A stretch of DNA of 64,000 bases from an uncultured Pseudoxanthomonas sp. (GTDB taxonomy: Bacteria > Pseudomonadota > Gammaproteobacteria > Xanthomonadales > Xanthomonadaceae), in contig CAMLGZ010000015.1 of assembly GCA_946479745.1 (NCBI GenBank), positions 1-64,000 on the forward strand, written 5' to 3'. Within the stretch, counting starts at the first letter, position 1. Each line of letters begins with the position of its first letter. Below, piece by piece: positions 36,701 through 45,178 of the stretch. The position numbers were made by a program, and so were the translations under genes. The notes below the pieces were generated by a model that had not been told where the DNA came from, did no database searches, and was given only the letters and a program-made list of their open reading frames with translations.

Positions 36701-37614
36701 AATTCGCTGTTGGCGAACTGCAGCGCCCTGCCCCAGGCTGCATCTGCCGCGCCGAGCCGATGCAGCGCGTGCACCAGCGCGTCGCTGCCGGTAAGCGAAG
36801 CCGATACCAGATCCGCCTGGTATTCCATCTCACGCGATAGCGCGCGTTGCGCCATGACCACGGCACGGAAGGCGATTTCGACCAGCGAGCGGATCGACCA
36901 TACGATCAGCGAAAGGATCCAGCCGATCCAGGCGATACGGAAATCGACCCGCGACAAAGTAGCCAGGAACGTATCCAGCGCGTCGCGCTTGGCCACGATA
37001 TGCGAAGCGATCTGCTGGGCGACATACACCCAGCGCCCCACCGCCATGGTGCGTTGCGCGAAATGGCCGAATTCGTGGGCCAGCACCGCCTTCAGTTCGC
37101 CCAGGTTGAGCACATTGACAAGACCCAGGCCTATCTCGAGGTTCTTCTTCGAGGGCAGGATCAGGTTGGCCAGGGACAGATCGTAGAACACGCCTGCATT
37201 GACGTTGGCGGACAGATACACGCGATGCGGCCTGGGAGCCCGTGCTTCATCGGCAAGTCGGTACAGGAATTCAAACAGTTCCGGCTGCTCTTCCGGCTTG
37301 AGTTCCATGTCCTGGCTGGACACCTTGGCGCGCTTGTTGAACACCAGCGCCTTGAGCATGAAGAACGCAAGAAAGGCGGCGCAAAGCGCCGCGCCGAGAG
37401 TCAGCAGCGCATCGTCGCCGCCACCGGTACCGGCCAGCAGCCCGGCCACCAGGCGATAGCTGGTCCAGGCGAACCAGCTCAGCAAGCCGAGATAACCCAG
37501 CATGAAGCCGAGCAGGCCCAGCATGGCGAACCAGGCATGGCGACGATAATTTTTGCTGGGCGAAGTGAAGCCCGCAGGCACCGATGCAGGTCCGGCCGGA
37601 TAGAGCGATTCCAT
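33781..37614 (-). CDS. Very large M48-family membrane metalloprotease
   Basis: The 1277-residue protein carries an HtpX/Ste24-like M48 zinc site, H180-E181-F-G-H184, with the third ligand in LSREMEYQADLVS (about 284). Two membrane segments precede it (about 27-50, 69-92) and one follows (about 228-250). Typical M48 proteins have 280-450 residues; here more than 900 extra residues follow, with helical parts, another membrane segment near 755-775 (GGIVGSVLLLGGAVGL), then a beta-rich part and a TPR-like helical tail. The start ATG has AGGGG 9 nt upstream. It may be a quality-control protease with a built-in sensing region. Same-strand neighbours are absent. Confidence 0.88.
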   Translation of the reverse strand: MESLYPAGPASVPAGFTSPSKNYRRHAWFAMLGLLGFMLGYLGLLSWFAWTSYRLVAGLLAGTGGGDDALLTLGAALCAAFLAFFMLKALVFNKRAKVSSQDMELKPEEQPELFEFLYRLADEARAPRPHRVYLSANVNAGVFYDLSLANLILPSKKNLEIGLGLVNVLNLGELKAVLAHEFGHFAQRTMAVGRWVYVAQQIASHIVAKRDALDTFLATLSRVDFRIAWIGWILSLIVWSIRSLVEIAFRAVVMAQRALSREMEYQADLVSASLTGSDALVHALHRLGAADAAWGRALQFANSEFQQGRPVKDLFVVQTRIIERLRAVLADPAYGQSPTVPQDRKDSHRVFQAELVQPPQMWSTHPSSTAREENLKQVYVSCPIDERPALCLLRDAQSLKEQVSLRMMSNPPAEFAPAEESLRRLDEEYAAISFSPRYRGSYLGRSFVRKHARASDLFTGAGAGGDLLAQLEGLYPETHGEDIEKLRDLEQQRATLEAVRLGALQAEGGMLHWRGAQVSRKSLPSVIAELESELEPVRQAVLAHDRRCRDLHLAAAEKLGSAWVAALRGQVHVLHYAEHAQADIGDAHSLLGNTYAIVTADGRVSKGELRKLVAACNQVQAALQAVYDQARQVVVDAPMAAKLGVATWPEMLEQPFSLPRASEENINSWIKAVDSWTHATLNALSALRSAALESLLATEDEVASRLRSDAREPEPAQAASAPGEYITLLPGKGRQLQHKLGWWDKFQTADGFFPGAARVAVAGGIVGSVLLLGGAVGLSKVNVYNGLARPVTVEIDGQSLSLQPFESSTLSVPNQSVHKVETKTGDGAVVEAFDGDAPPGAPHLVYNIAAAAPLIEWTANYGSAPAVPEQRLGAQRWIETHAEYVFAEPPESIKTKSNNGGTRSVLSGLSNASPNQMLGALKSQETKDTAALIAAHARWDAEDSRYLGEWLWRAQAQDPEGKIIAERLKRNPIEIVSLRMEQEYAKGAAHEAVCARHRALAAKTPDAAPINYIAMRCIADPKARDDAFVTGHLRWPEEPWLIMAAGYVYAERGLWGQALPLMEQSSLRPEFAEGIAPDLARIKRSMPQASPGQVAALAERSSYLANMLALETGKGTEGTPFAAYRYLGAGDLPSALGMAASDEELSQRVLRLAAASDGATRDMVDRMLALPMSSGIDELTAWTSLAVATREHRDTTALRAAALASDPEEAAAIARFFDAVRGGADRAQAETVLGDVSLRARGIAYSTAVILRGGQCPEAWRDSAKKLLFSAERPYFT

Positions 37615-37840
37615 TTGGTCAATCCCCTGTAGTGATGCCGTTCCCGCCCCCGGCCTTGGTACGCCAGGACAACGGTGAACGGAATGGCAAACCGGGGACC
37701 CCTCCCCGCACCTGCGGGGACGAAACTACCTAACCGCGCGAAGAAAATCCATCGGTCCGATGGCACGGACCACCCGGGCGCCGGTCGCACCAGGTGAGAC
37801 GGCCCGGAGCTCCACTGTCATCTTTCCTCGGGCGACCGGC

Positions 37841-40297
37841 ATGACCGAACTCTCGCGCTCCCTGCGCGCTTACGAACAGGACAATCCTTTGGTGCTGGAC
37901 GCCGACAGCCGCGCAGGCCGGCACGGCGGCCTGCTGACCGAGCGGTTGTCCAGGCGCTACGCCGACCGCATCACCGGCAACTTCATGATTCCGGGGCGCG
38001 AAGGGCGCTATGCGCCGATTCCCGATGACGTGCCGGAAGCATTGAAGGCCGCGTTGCGGGTGCGCGGCATCGAGCGGCTGTACAGCCACCAGGCCGAGGC
38101 GTGGACGGCGGCGCAGGCGGGCGAGCACGTGGCCATCGTCACGCCGACGGCTTCGGGCAAGTCGCTTTGCTACACGCTGCCGGTAGTGGCTGCAGCCATG
38201 ACCGGTAACGCCAAGGCTTTGTATCTGTTCCCGACCAAGGCGCTGGCCCAGGATCAGGTGGCCGAACTGCTTGAACTCAATCGCGCCGGCGAACTGGGAG
38301 TGAAGGCTTTTACCTTTGACGGCGATACGCCCGGCGATGCGCGCCAGGCGATCCGCCTGCACGGCGATATCGTGGTCAGCAATCCCGACATGCTGCACCA
38401 GGCCATCCTGCCGCACCACACCAAGTGGGCGCAGTTCTTCGAGAACCTGCGCTATGTGGTGATCGATGAGGTGCACACCTACCGCGGCGTATTCGGCAGC
38501 CACGTCGCCAACGTGCTGCGGCGTCTCAAGCGCATCTGCGCGTTCTATGGCGTGCGGCCGCAGTTCATCCTGTGCTCGGCCACCATCGGCAATCCGCAGG
38601 CGCATTGCGAAGCCTTGATAGAAGATCGCGTGCATGCGATCACCGAAAGCGGGGCGCCCACCGGCGACAAGCACGTGCTGCTGTGGAACCCGCCGGTGGT
38701 CAACGCCGACCTGGGCCTGCGCGCGTCGGCGCGTTCGCAGAGCAACCGCATCGCCCGCATCGCGATCAAGTCCGGACTGAAGACGCTGGTATTCGCGCAG
38801 ACCCGGTTGATGGTGGAAGTGCTGACCAAGTATCTGAAGGACGTGTTCGACCACGATCCGCGCAAGCCGCCGCGTATCCGCGCCTACCGGGGCGGCTACC
38901 TGCCGACCGAACGCCGCGAAGCCGAGCGAGCGATGCGCGACGGTCGCATCGACGGCATCATCGCCACCTCGGCGCTGGAACTGGGCGTGGATATCGGCAG
39001 CCTGGATGTGGTGGTGTTGAATGGTTATCCGGGCACAGTAGCGGCGACCTGGCAGCGTTTCGGTCGCGCGGGGCGTCGCCAGCAACCTTCGCTGGGCGTG
39101 CTGGTGGCCAGCTCGCAACCGCTGGACCAGTACGTAGTGCGGCACCCGGATTTCTTCGCCGATGCGCCGCCGGAGCACGTGCGCATCGCCCCGGATCAGC
39201 CGCTGATTCTGTTCGACCATATCCGCTGCGGTTCGTTTGAACTGCCGTTCGTGGTCGATGAGCCGTTCGGCCCGATCGATCCATCGGTCTACCTGGAAGC
39301 GCTGGCGGAAACCGAAGTAGTGCACCGCGAAGGCGAACGCTGGGAGTGGATCGCCGATAGCTATCCGGCGCAGGCGGTGAGTTTGCGCTCGGTCGCCGAC
39401 GGCAATTTCGTGGTCGTCGACAAGACCGACGGACGCCAGACGATCCTGTGCGAAGTGGATTATTCGGCCGCCGCGCTGACCCTGTACGAAGGCGCGATCC
39501 ACATGGTGCAGTCCACGCCCTACCAGGTAGAACGGCTGGACTGGGAAGGCCGCAAGGCCTACGTTACCCGCACCCATGCGGACTACTACACCGACAGCAT
39601 CGACTTCACCAGGTTGAAAGTGCTGGAACGCTTCGAAGGTTGCGAAGCCGGCAGCGGCGACAGCAATCACGGCGAAGTGCATGTGGTGCGGCGCGTGGCG
39701 GGCTACAAGAAGATCCGCTACTACACCCACGAGAACATCGGCTACGGTCCGGTGAACCTGCCGGACCAGGAGCTGCATACCACCGCGATCTGGTGGCAGC
39801 TGCCGCAGGCGGTGCTGCTGAAGGCGTTCGCGTCCAAGCAGGACGCCCTGGACGGTTTCCTGGGCGCGGCTTATGCATTGCATATAGTGGCGACAGTGGC
39901 GGTGATGGCCGATGCGCGCGACCTGCAGCAGTCGGTGGGCAACGGCGATGGAGCGTGGTTCGCCACTCAGGACGGCAAAGGCAACGGACGCGCGCAGGAT
40001 ACTGACGGCAAAGCGATACCGATGATCGAAAGTTCGTCCGTTGACGTGCAGCAGTTCGTGCCCACCGTCTATCTCTACGACAACTTCCCCGGTGGCGTAG
40101 GCCTGAGCGAGCCGCTATGGCAACGTCAGGCCGAGCTGGTGCAGCGCGCGCGCGAACTGGTCGGCCGTTGCGATTGCGTGGCCGGCTGCCCAGCCTGCGT
40201 GGGGCCGGTGCTGGCGACGAGCGAAGGCAAGCCGTTGGCGACGCCGAAGTCGTTGGCGATGCAGGTGCTTAACCTGCTGTCGGCGGAGGCGGCGTGA
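37841..40297 (+). CDS. MrfA-like DEAD/DEAH-box helicase
   Basis: The 818-residue superfamily 2 helicase has Walker A TPTASGKS (101-108), DEVH (209-212), CSATIGNP (motif III-like) and QRFGRAGRRQQ (motif VI). The C-terminal zinc-binding cluster ends CDCVAGCPACVGP, as in MrfA of Bacillus subtilis, a 3'-5' helicase that repairs mitomycin C damage in a UvrA-independent route. The repair role is carried over from that family. I start at the ATG of MTELSRSLRAY; 27 upstream in-frame codons look non-coding. Confidence 0.9.
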   Translation: MTELSRSLRAYEQDNPLVLDADSRAGRHGGLLTERLSRRYADRITGNFMIPGREGRYAPIPDDVPEALKAALRVRGIERLYSHQAEAWTAAQAGEHVAIVTPTASGKSLCYTLPVVAAAMTGNAKALYLFPTKALAQDQVAELLELNRAGELGVKAFTFDGDTPGDARQAIRLHGDIVVSNPDMLHQAILPHHTKWAQFFENLRYVVIDEVHTYRGVFGSHVANVLRRLKRICAFYGVRPQFILCSATIGNPQAHCEALIEDRVHAITESGAPTGDKHVLLWNPPVVNADLGLRASARSQSNRIARIAIKSGLKTLVFAQTRLMVEVLTKYLKDVFDHDPRKPPRIRAYRGGYLPTERREAERAMRDGRIDGIIATSALELGVDIGSLDVVVLNGYPGTVAATWQRFGRAGRRQQPSLGVLVASSQPLDQYVVRHPDFFADAPPEHVRIAPDQPLILFDHIRCGSFELPFVVDEPFGPIDPSVYLEALAETEVVHREGERWEWIADSYPAQAVSLRSVADGNFVVVDKTDGRQTILCEVDYSAAALTLYEGAIHMVQSTPYQVERLDWEGRKAYVTRTHADYYTDSIDFTRLKVLERFEGCEAGSGDSNHGEVHVVRRVAGYKKIRYYTHENIGYGPVNLPDQELHTTAIWWQLPQAVLLKAFASKQDALDGFLGAAYALHIVATVAVMADARDLQQSVGNGDGAWFATQDGKGNGRAQDTDGKAIPMIESSSVDVQQFVPTVYLYDNFPGGVGLSEPLWQRQAELVQRARELVGRCDCVAGCPACVGPVLATSEGKPLATPKSLAMQVLNLLSAEAA

Positions 40298-40304
40298 TGC
40301 GCCC

Positions 40305-40401
40305 TTGTAGGAGCTGCGTAAGCTGCGACTGTGATTATCGGCCACCAGGCAAACCTGTCGTAATTGCGGCTTGCCGGTCGCAGCTTACGCAGCTCCTACA
40401 A
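40305..40401. repeat. Inverted repeat, GTAGGAGC-type (copy 4)
   Basis: Arms of 25 nt (40305-40329 and 40377-40401) are exact reverse complements (TTGTAGGAGCTGCGTAAGCT outward). It fills the gap between the helicase gene and the YprB-like gene. Confidence 0.9.
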
Positions 40402-40415
40402 AGACGGTTCAGCGC

Positions 40416-41492
40416 GTGAGCGTATCGCTGGAGAAGCTACGGGCGTTGAAGCGAGAGGCGGGTGCTCTTGCCCCCTCCCTTTGCGAAGCAAGGGGAGGAT
40501 TGGGGAGGGGTGCCGTTGGCGCGGATTCCGCCGGAGCCTTTTCGCTGGCTGACGGGAAAAGCCAGAGCAAAAGCAAGATCAAAAGCAAGATCAAAAGCAC
40601 CCTTCCTCAATCCTCCCCTGCGCTTCGCGCAAGGGAGGAGGCTGGTGCGCCGCTTGCGGATGCATTGCGCATCGCTGCGGCGCGCCCTGCTTCGCAATCC
40701 ATCGACGCGTTGCGAAAACTGCTGGGCTTGCGCGGGAGATCGTCCGCATCTGTCCGTCCGCTGAAATCCACCGACCGCGAAGTTCCAGGAGAAGAAATCT
40801 CCCCGGGCCTGCGCCTGATCGAAACACACCTGCCCATGCCCGCGCCGGACTGCGATCTCTCATTGGCGTTCGCCAAGCGCCATGACGAAGCGGTCAACCC
40901 TCGCAGCCTGCTGTTCTTCGATACCGAAACCACCGGTCTGACAGGCGGCACCGGCACCCGCGCCTTCATGATCGGCGCCGCGGATTGGCATAGCGATAGC
41001 CGGCAGGGCGACGGCTTGCGCGTGCGCCAGTTGCTGATGACCACGATGGCGGCCGAAGCGGCGATGCTGGATGCGTTCGCCGGCTGGCTACGGGAAAAGG
41101 ACACCGTGCTGTCCAGCTACAACGGCCGCTGCTACGACTCGCCTTTGCTGAAAACGCGCTATCGCCTGGCGCGCAAGGAAGATCCGATCACGCCGCTGGA
41201 TCATGTGGATCTGCTGTTTCCCACTCGCCGCAGATACCGCGGCACCTGGGAGAACTGCCGCCTGGCGACCATCGAACGCGAATTGCTGCGCATCGTGCGC
41301 GAGGACGATCTGCCGGGTTCGGAGGCGCCTGCGGCCTGGCTGAATTATCTGCGCGGCGGATCGGCGCGTAACCTGCGGCGTGTATGCGCGCATAACCATC
41401 AGGATGTGGTGACGCTGGCGTTGCTGATGGTGCGGTTGGTGGAGGTGGAAACGGCGGGCGAGGAAACGGCGCCGTTCGTCGAGGCGCCTTGA
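40416..41492 (+). CDS. YprB-like ribonuclease H-fold exonuclease with repeat-derived insertion
   Basis: The catalytic part (about residues 125-350) has the DEDD-type exonuclease motif LFFDTETTGLTGGTGTRAF (about 165), LSSYNGRCYDSPLL and a final RRVCAHNHQDVVTLALLM. This is the YprB ribonuclease-H-like domain. I place the start at GTG 40416 (MSVSLEKLRALKREAG); an ATG further upstream lies inside the hairpin repeat. Residues about 19-76 are encoded by an inverted repeat element and include a KSQSKSKIKSKIKS tract, between an intact N-terminal helix and the domain. The insertion is in frame, so the protein is likely still made. Confidence 0.85.
   Translation: MSVSLEKLRALKREAGALAPSLCEARGGLGRGAVGADSAGAFSLADGKSQSKSKIKSKIKSTLPQSSPALRAREEAGAPLADALRIAAARPASQSIDALRKLLGLRGRSSASVRPLKSTDREVPGEEISPGLRLIETHLPMPAPDCDLSLAFAKRHDEAVNPRSLLFFDTETTGLTGGTGTRAFMIGAADWHSDSRQGDGLRVRQLLMTTMAAEAAMLDAFAGWLREKDTVLSSYNGRCYDSPLLKTRYRLARKEDPITPLDHVDLLFPTRRRYRGTWENCRLATIERELLRIVREDDLPGSEAPAAWLNYLRGGSARNLRRVCAHNHQDVVTLALLMVRLVEVETAGEETAPFVEAP
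40470..40642. repeat. Long inverted repeat with A/G-rich centre (copy 3 of 3)
   Basis: Arms 40470-40513 and 40597-40642 are imperfect reverse complements, each with a CCCTCCC...GGGAGG sub-hairpin. The centre repeats AAGCAAGATCAAAAGC twice. It lies inside the YprB-like reading frame. A single related hairpin is at 18375-18409. Confidence 0.88.
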
Positions 41493-41496
41493 TTTC

Positions 41497-41693
41497 CCCC
41501 GTCTCCCCCTGTGGGAGAAGGTGCCCGAAGGGCGGAAGAGGGGGTGAGCGAAGTAGCAATATTCAAGTTTTGATAGCGCTTCAACAAGTAGCTTCTCGTT
41601 GCTGCGTATTCCCATCTGAAAGTATCTGGCTCCGCTCACCCCCCCTCTCCCGCCGCGCAAGCGCGTCGACCTCTCCCACGAGGGGAGAGGTGG
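41497..41693. repeat. Roughly 200-bp CTTCTCCC-type inverted repeat (copy 1)
   Basis: The left end reads CTCCCCCTGTGGGAGAAGGT followed by GCCCGAAGGGCGGAAGAGGG; the right end reads CCTCTCCCGCCGCGCAAGCG and closes with GGGGAGAGGTGG. About 90 bp of unique DNA is between them. It fills the gap between two convergent genes. Confidence 0.85.
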
Positions 41694-41716
41694 AAACACA
41701 GGACGTTGATGGATCG

Positions 41717-42712
41717 CTATCCCCTCGGCCCGCCCATCACCGGCAACACCACTCCGCTGATATACGACGCAGTCACCGGCGAAGCGAGAAACACGTACGC
41801 CGGAGAAATCTCCTCCGGCTGCGCCGGCCTTCCCATGTCGCTGTCCTTGCCGAAATCGGCGACGTCTTCGGCCGGTTTGTCCGCAGGATTGAGCGGTGTC
41901 CACACCGGACCCGGCGCCACTGCATTCACGCGTATGCCGCGCTCCAGCAAGTTGCTGGCCAATGACAGCGTGAAGGCATGGATCGCACCCTTGGTAGCGG
42001 AATAATCCAGCAAGTGCTTGCTGCCGAACAGGCCGGTTTCCGACCCGGAATTGATGATGCTGCCGCCACTGGGCAGATGCGGCAAGGCCGCGCGCGCCAT
42101 GTGGAAGTAGCCGGCGATGTTGGTCTGCAGGGTCTGCTGCAGGTGTTCTTCGGATAGATCTTCCAGTTTTTCGGCGTGCAACTGGAAGGCGGCGTTGTTG
42201 ACCAGGATGTCGAGGCGACCGAACGTCTTCACCGCTTTCCTGACCGCGGCCTCGCAAAACTCCGGATCCTTTACATCGCCGGCGATAACGACGCATTTCC
42301 CGCCCTCGGCCTCCACATGCTTCCTGGTCTCGCGCGCGTCCTTGTCTTCATCCAGATGCAGCACGGCCACATCGGCGCCTTCGCGCGCGAACAGCACCGC
42401 CACCGCGCGGCCGATGCCGGAATCGCCGCCGGTCACGATGGCGGCCATGCCCTTGAGCTTGCCGCTGCCCTTGTAGCCGGGCGCCAGGAAGCGCGGCTGG
42501 AGCTCCAGCTCGTGCTCGTTGCCGGGCTTGCGCAAATGCTGGGCCGGCATCGGATTAGGCGGCTGCCTGCGCTTGCCGGCCTGGACCGGCGTCTTGTCTT
42601 CCTTCGTTGCCTTGGGCTTGTCGCTGCTGGCGTCCTTGGCGTCGACCTTGCGCTGGAGGGACCGTTGTTTCTTCACCGCCTGCGCGGGTGCCGCCTTCTT
42701 TGAGGTAGCCAT
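41717..42712 (-). CDS. Short-chain dehydrogenase/reductase with Lys-rich N-terminal extension
   Basis: The 331-residue SDR has the nucleotide-binding motif TGGDSGIG (94-101), NNAA (about 172-175) and the catalytic triad Ser222-Tyr237-Lys241 (YSATK). The first 65 residues are Lys/Ala/Pro-rich. The core resembles the YhdF/YghA (general stress protein 39) group of classical SDRs, which act on unknown aldehydes or alcohols, often during stress. It precedes a small zinc-ribbon gene on the same strand. Confidence 0.9.
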   Translation of the reverse strand: MATSKKAAPAQAVKKQRSLQRKVDAKDASSDKPKATKEDKTPVQAGKRRQPPNPMPAQHLRKPGNEHELELQPRFLAPGYKGSGKLKGMAAIVTGGDSGIGRAVAVLFAREGADVAVLHLDEDKDARETRKHVEAEGGKCVVIAGDVKDPEFCEAAVRKAVKTFGRLDILVNNAAFQLHAEKLEDLSEEHLQQTLQTNIAGYFHMARAALPHLPSGGSIINSGSETGLFGSKHLLDYSATKGAIHAFTLSLASNLLERGIRVNAVAPGPVWTPLNPADKPAEDVADFGKDSDMGRPAQPEEISPAYVFLASPVTASYISGVVLPVMGGPRG

Positions 42713-42728
42713 TTATCTTCCTCCCGGA

Positions 42729-42962
42729 TCAGTTGCGGTCGTCGATCCCCGATACGCCGGATTTCTTCGCGCAGTGCGCGCAGCAGTAGAACTTTCCGCC
42801 GCTCTCCGCGCCGTGGCCGATGATCATGCAACCGCAGTGCTCGCATTTAGGCGCGAAGGCATGAATGGCGCATTCGAAAGAATCGAACGTTCCTTTGCGT
42901 TGACCCTGGGTAAGGGTGAAGGCCTTGTCGTAGTCGTTGCCGCAGACGTCGCAGACCGCCAT
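42729..42962 (-). CDS. Small zinc-ribbon protein
   Basis: The 77-residue protein contains three Cys-x-x-Cys knuckles (CDVCGNDY, CEHCGC, CCAHC), so it probably binds one or two zinc ions. It is not similar to a well-known regulator that I recognise. Upstream is the frameshifted topoisomerase IB gene and downstream (16 nt) the SDR gene, all on the minus strand. Function unknown. Confidence 0.8.
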   Translation of the reverse strand: MAVCDVCGNDYDKAFTLTQGQRKGTFDSFECAIHAFAPKCEHCGCMIIGHGAESGGKFYCCAHCAKKSGVSGIDDRN

Positions 42963-43036
42963 GGCACTCTCCAGAAAGCGTTGGAAGCCGCAGTCTCGGG
43001 GGCGGGCGCTTCATGCAAGGTGAAATCGCAACGCCG

Positions 43037-44169
43037 TTACGTGGACTTTTTCTTAGCTTTCTTCTTGACCGACGGTTTACGCCGCGCGCGGTGCGCCTGC
43101 GCAAGGAATTTCAGCGTAGCCTGCTCCCACTGCCGCTCGCCCCGCGATCCTTCCGCCGCGCGCTGCAGACTGCCGTCGCGCCAACCCGCGAACGCGCACG
43201 GATCGATGTAGGCCTTGCGGCACACCGTCGGCGTATTTCCCAACGCGTCGGCGACCGACTTGATCACCTCGTTCTGCAGCTGTTGCAGCTCGCGCTCGCT
43301 GGGTTCGGCTGGCAGCGCCGTTGCCGCCAGCCGCTGGACCGCGGTCAGCGTGCCGCCCCAGGTACGGAAATCCTTCGCGGTGAAGTTGTCGCCCATCGCC
43401 ATGCGCAAATAGTCGTTGACCTGGCCCGAGTCCACCGGCTGCACCCCGCCTTCGTCGTCGCGATACTGGAACAGCGCCTGCCCCGGTAGCTGCTGCACGC
43501 CGCGCACCAGTTTCACCAGACGTTTGTCGTCCAGCGCCACTTCATTGTCCTGTCCGCCCTTCCCCTTGAAGCGCAGGCGTGCGCGGCCGTCGCGCACGAA
43601 TTCGGTATGGCGGTTGCGCAGCGTGGTCAGACCGAAGGATTTGTTGTCGCGCGCATAACCGTTGTTTCCCACCCGCATCATCGTTTCCGCCATCACCGAG
43701 ACGACTATCGCCAGTACCTTGTCGCGCGGATGACCCTGCAATGCGAGATCCCGCTGCAGGCGGCGCCGCAGTTTCGGTAATGCCCGGCCGAAAGCGACGA
43801 TACGGTCGAATTTTCCGTCGCCCCGCACCGCGCTCCATTGCGCGTGATAGCGGTATTGCTTGCGCCTGCGCGCGTCGCGTCCGGTCGCCTGCAGGTGGCC
43901 GCGCGCGTGGCGGCAGATCCACACCTCCGTGTAGGCCGGCGGGATCGCCAGCGCGCGGATGCGCTGCAACGTGGCTTCGTCGCGCACGGTCGAGCCATCG
44001 GCGCGCGATAGCTGAAACCCTTGCCGGATCGGCGACGGGCGATGCCGGGTTCCTCGTCGCTGACGTAGACCAGGCCGGCATCGATCGCCTGCGCAGCGGC
44101 TTCGCCGGATCCGGCGGTCGTAGAGGCGGCCGTGGAGCGGGAACCGGCCCGGCGCTGGGGCGCTTTCAT
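43037..44169 (-). pseudogene. DNA topoisomerase IB (poxvirus-like), single-base frameshift
   Basis: A bacterial type IB topoisomerase: it relaxes supercoils by cutting one strand through a 3'-phosphotyrosine link. The N-terminal part (AGLVYVSDEEPGIARRRSGKGF) runs in frame from ATG 44169 to about 44000. The catalytic part continues in another frame from DGSTVRDEATL, with HLQATGRDARRRKQYRYH and the active-site Tyr near CRKAYIDP, to the stop at 43037. One extra G (plus strand) at 43998-44000 would restore one frame. As written, the second frame alone (up to 43987) still holds the catalytic domain and might be translated from an internal GTG. Genuine mutation or sequencing error cannot be told apart. 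Confidence 0.82.
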
Positions 44170-44258
44170 CGCAGGATCATGTCGCGGCCCGGTTAACGCC
44201 TTGCGAACGCCGGATGCAGGATGCTTGAATCAGCCCATCCTCTTCCTCGGAGCTACGC

Positions 44259-44618
44259 ATGTCCCGACTTCTGCTGCCCGCCGCCGCCTTGCTGACCCTG
44301 TGCCTTGCCTCCTGCACGCCCAAGCCCGATGAACAGGAACAGGCCCTAGCCCAGTCAGAGGAACGCGCCGAGGAAGCCGCTCAGCCGGCGCCGCCCACTC
44401 CGCCAGCGGCGGCCACTGCCTGCGACGACTCGCAGGCGCAGTGGGCGATCGGCAAGAAGATCACCGAGGCTGAGGTGGAGCAGGCGCGCAAGGACAGCGG
44501 CGCCGAGACCGCGCGCACGCTCAAGCCCAACCAGGCGGTGACGATGGAATTCAACGCCAATCGCCTGAACCTGGACCTGGACAACACCGGCGTGGTGACC
44601 GCGATCCGCTGCGGCTGA
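44259..44618 (+). CDS. I78-type peptidase-inhibitor lipoprotein (copy 1)
   Basis: The 119-residue protein is a lipoprotein candidate (lipobox LASC, Cys19). After a Pro/Ala-rich spacer it carries the I78 inhibitor fold (ARKDSGAETARTLKPNQAVTM to LNLDLDNTGVVTAIRCG). I78 members inhibit serine peptidases, but no target is inferable. A paralogue follows after 29 nt, with the same layout. Confidence 0.85.
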   Translation: MSRLLLPAAALLTLCLASCTPKPDEQEQALAQSEERAEEAAQPAPPTPPAAATACDDSQAQWAIGKKITEAEVEQARKDSGAETARTLKPNQAVTMEFNANRLNLDLDNTGVVTAIRCG

Positions 44619-44647
44619 CATTCACCGACTTGCTTTGGAGGTACGCC

Positions 44648-44977
44648 ATGGCAAAAAGAACGATCCCTCTTGTTCCGACTCTGGCGCTGGCGCTGTCCGC
44701 GTGCGCGCAGATTCCCGCAGCGGACACCACAGCCTCGCCACCGCCGGCACCAGCCGTCGATGCCGCTTCTTCCGCGCATTGCGATGCCGGCAAGGCGACG
44801 GACGCGGTTGGACAACTGCCCTCGCCGGAAGCACAGGAACGGGCGCGCACCGACGCCGGCGCAGAAATCGTGCGCGTACTCAGGCACAACCAGCCCATCA
44901 CCAAGGAATTCAGGACGGGCCGGCTGAATCTGGTGCTGGACGCCGAAGGCAGGATCGCCAGCGTCAACTGCAGCTGA
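44648..44977 (+). CDS. I78-type peptidase-inhibitor lipoprotein (copy 2)
   Basis: The 109-residue paralogue has lipobox LSAC (Cys19), a Pro/Ala-rich spacer and an I78-like end (ARTDAGAEIVRVLRHNQPIT to LNLVLDAEGRIASVNCS). GGAGG lies 7 nt before the ATG. Tandem copies differ strongly in sequence outside the core, so duplication is old. Confidence 0.85.
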   Translation: MAKRTIPLVPTLALALSACAQIPAADTTASPPPAPAVDAASSAHCDAGKATDAVGQLPSPEAQERARTDAGAEIVRVLRHNQPITKEFRTGRLNLVLDAEGRIASVNCS

Positions 44978-45042
44978 ATTCGAGTCCGGCAACGCTCAGG
45001 AAAAAGTTGCCGATGTAACTAACCGTGCCGCTTTCCGCGCGT

Positions 45043-45058
45043 GTTGCGGCACCGCAAC
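45043..45058. promoter_or_regulatory. Perfect palindrome upstream of gltB
   Basis: GTTGCGGCACCGCAAC is a perfect inverted repeat with a CA centre, 120 nt before the gltB start. It is a possible operator. No regulator was identified. Confidence 0.3.
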
Positions 45059-45178
45059 ATCTATGTTCTAGTCGGGCTTCCGGAGACATTCAGTAGCGCC
45101 GCTTGCGCAGGGCGCGGTGTCGCCGTCACTTCGCTGATCGGCACGCGCCGGCCAGCCTTTATCCGGTTGAGAAAAACG

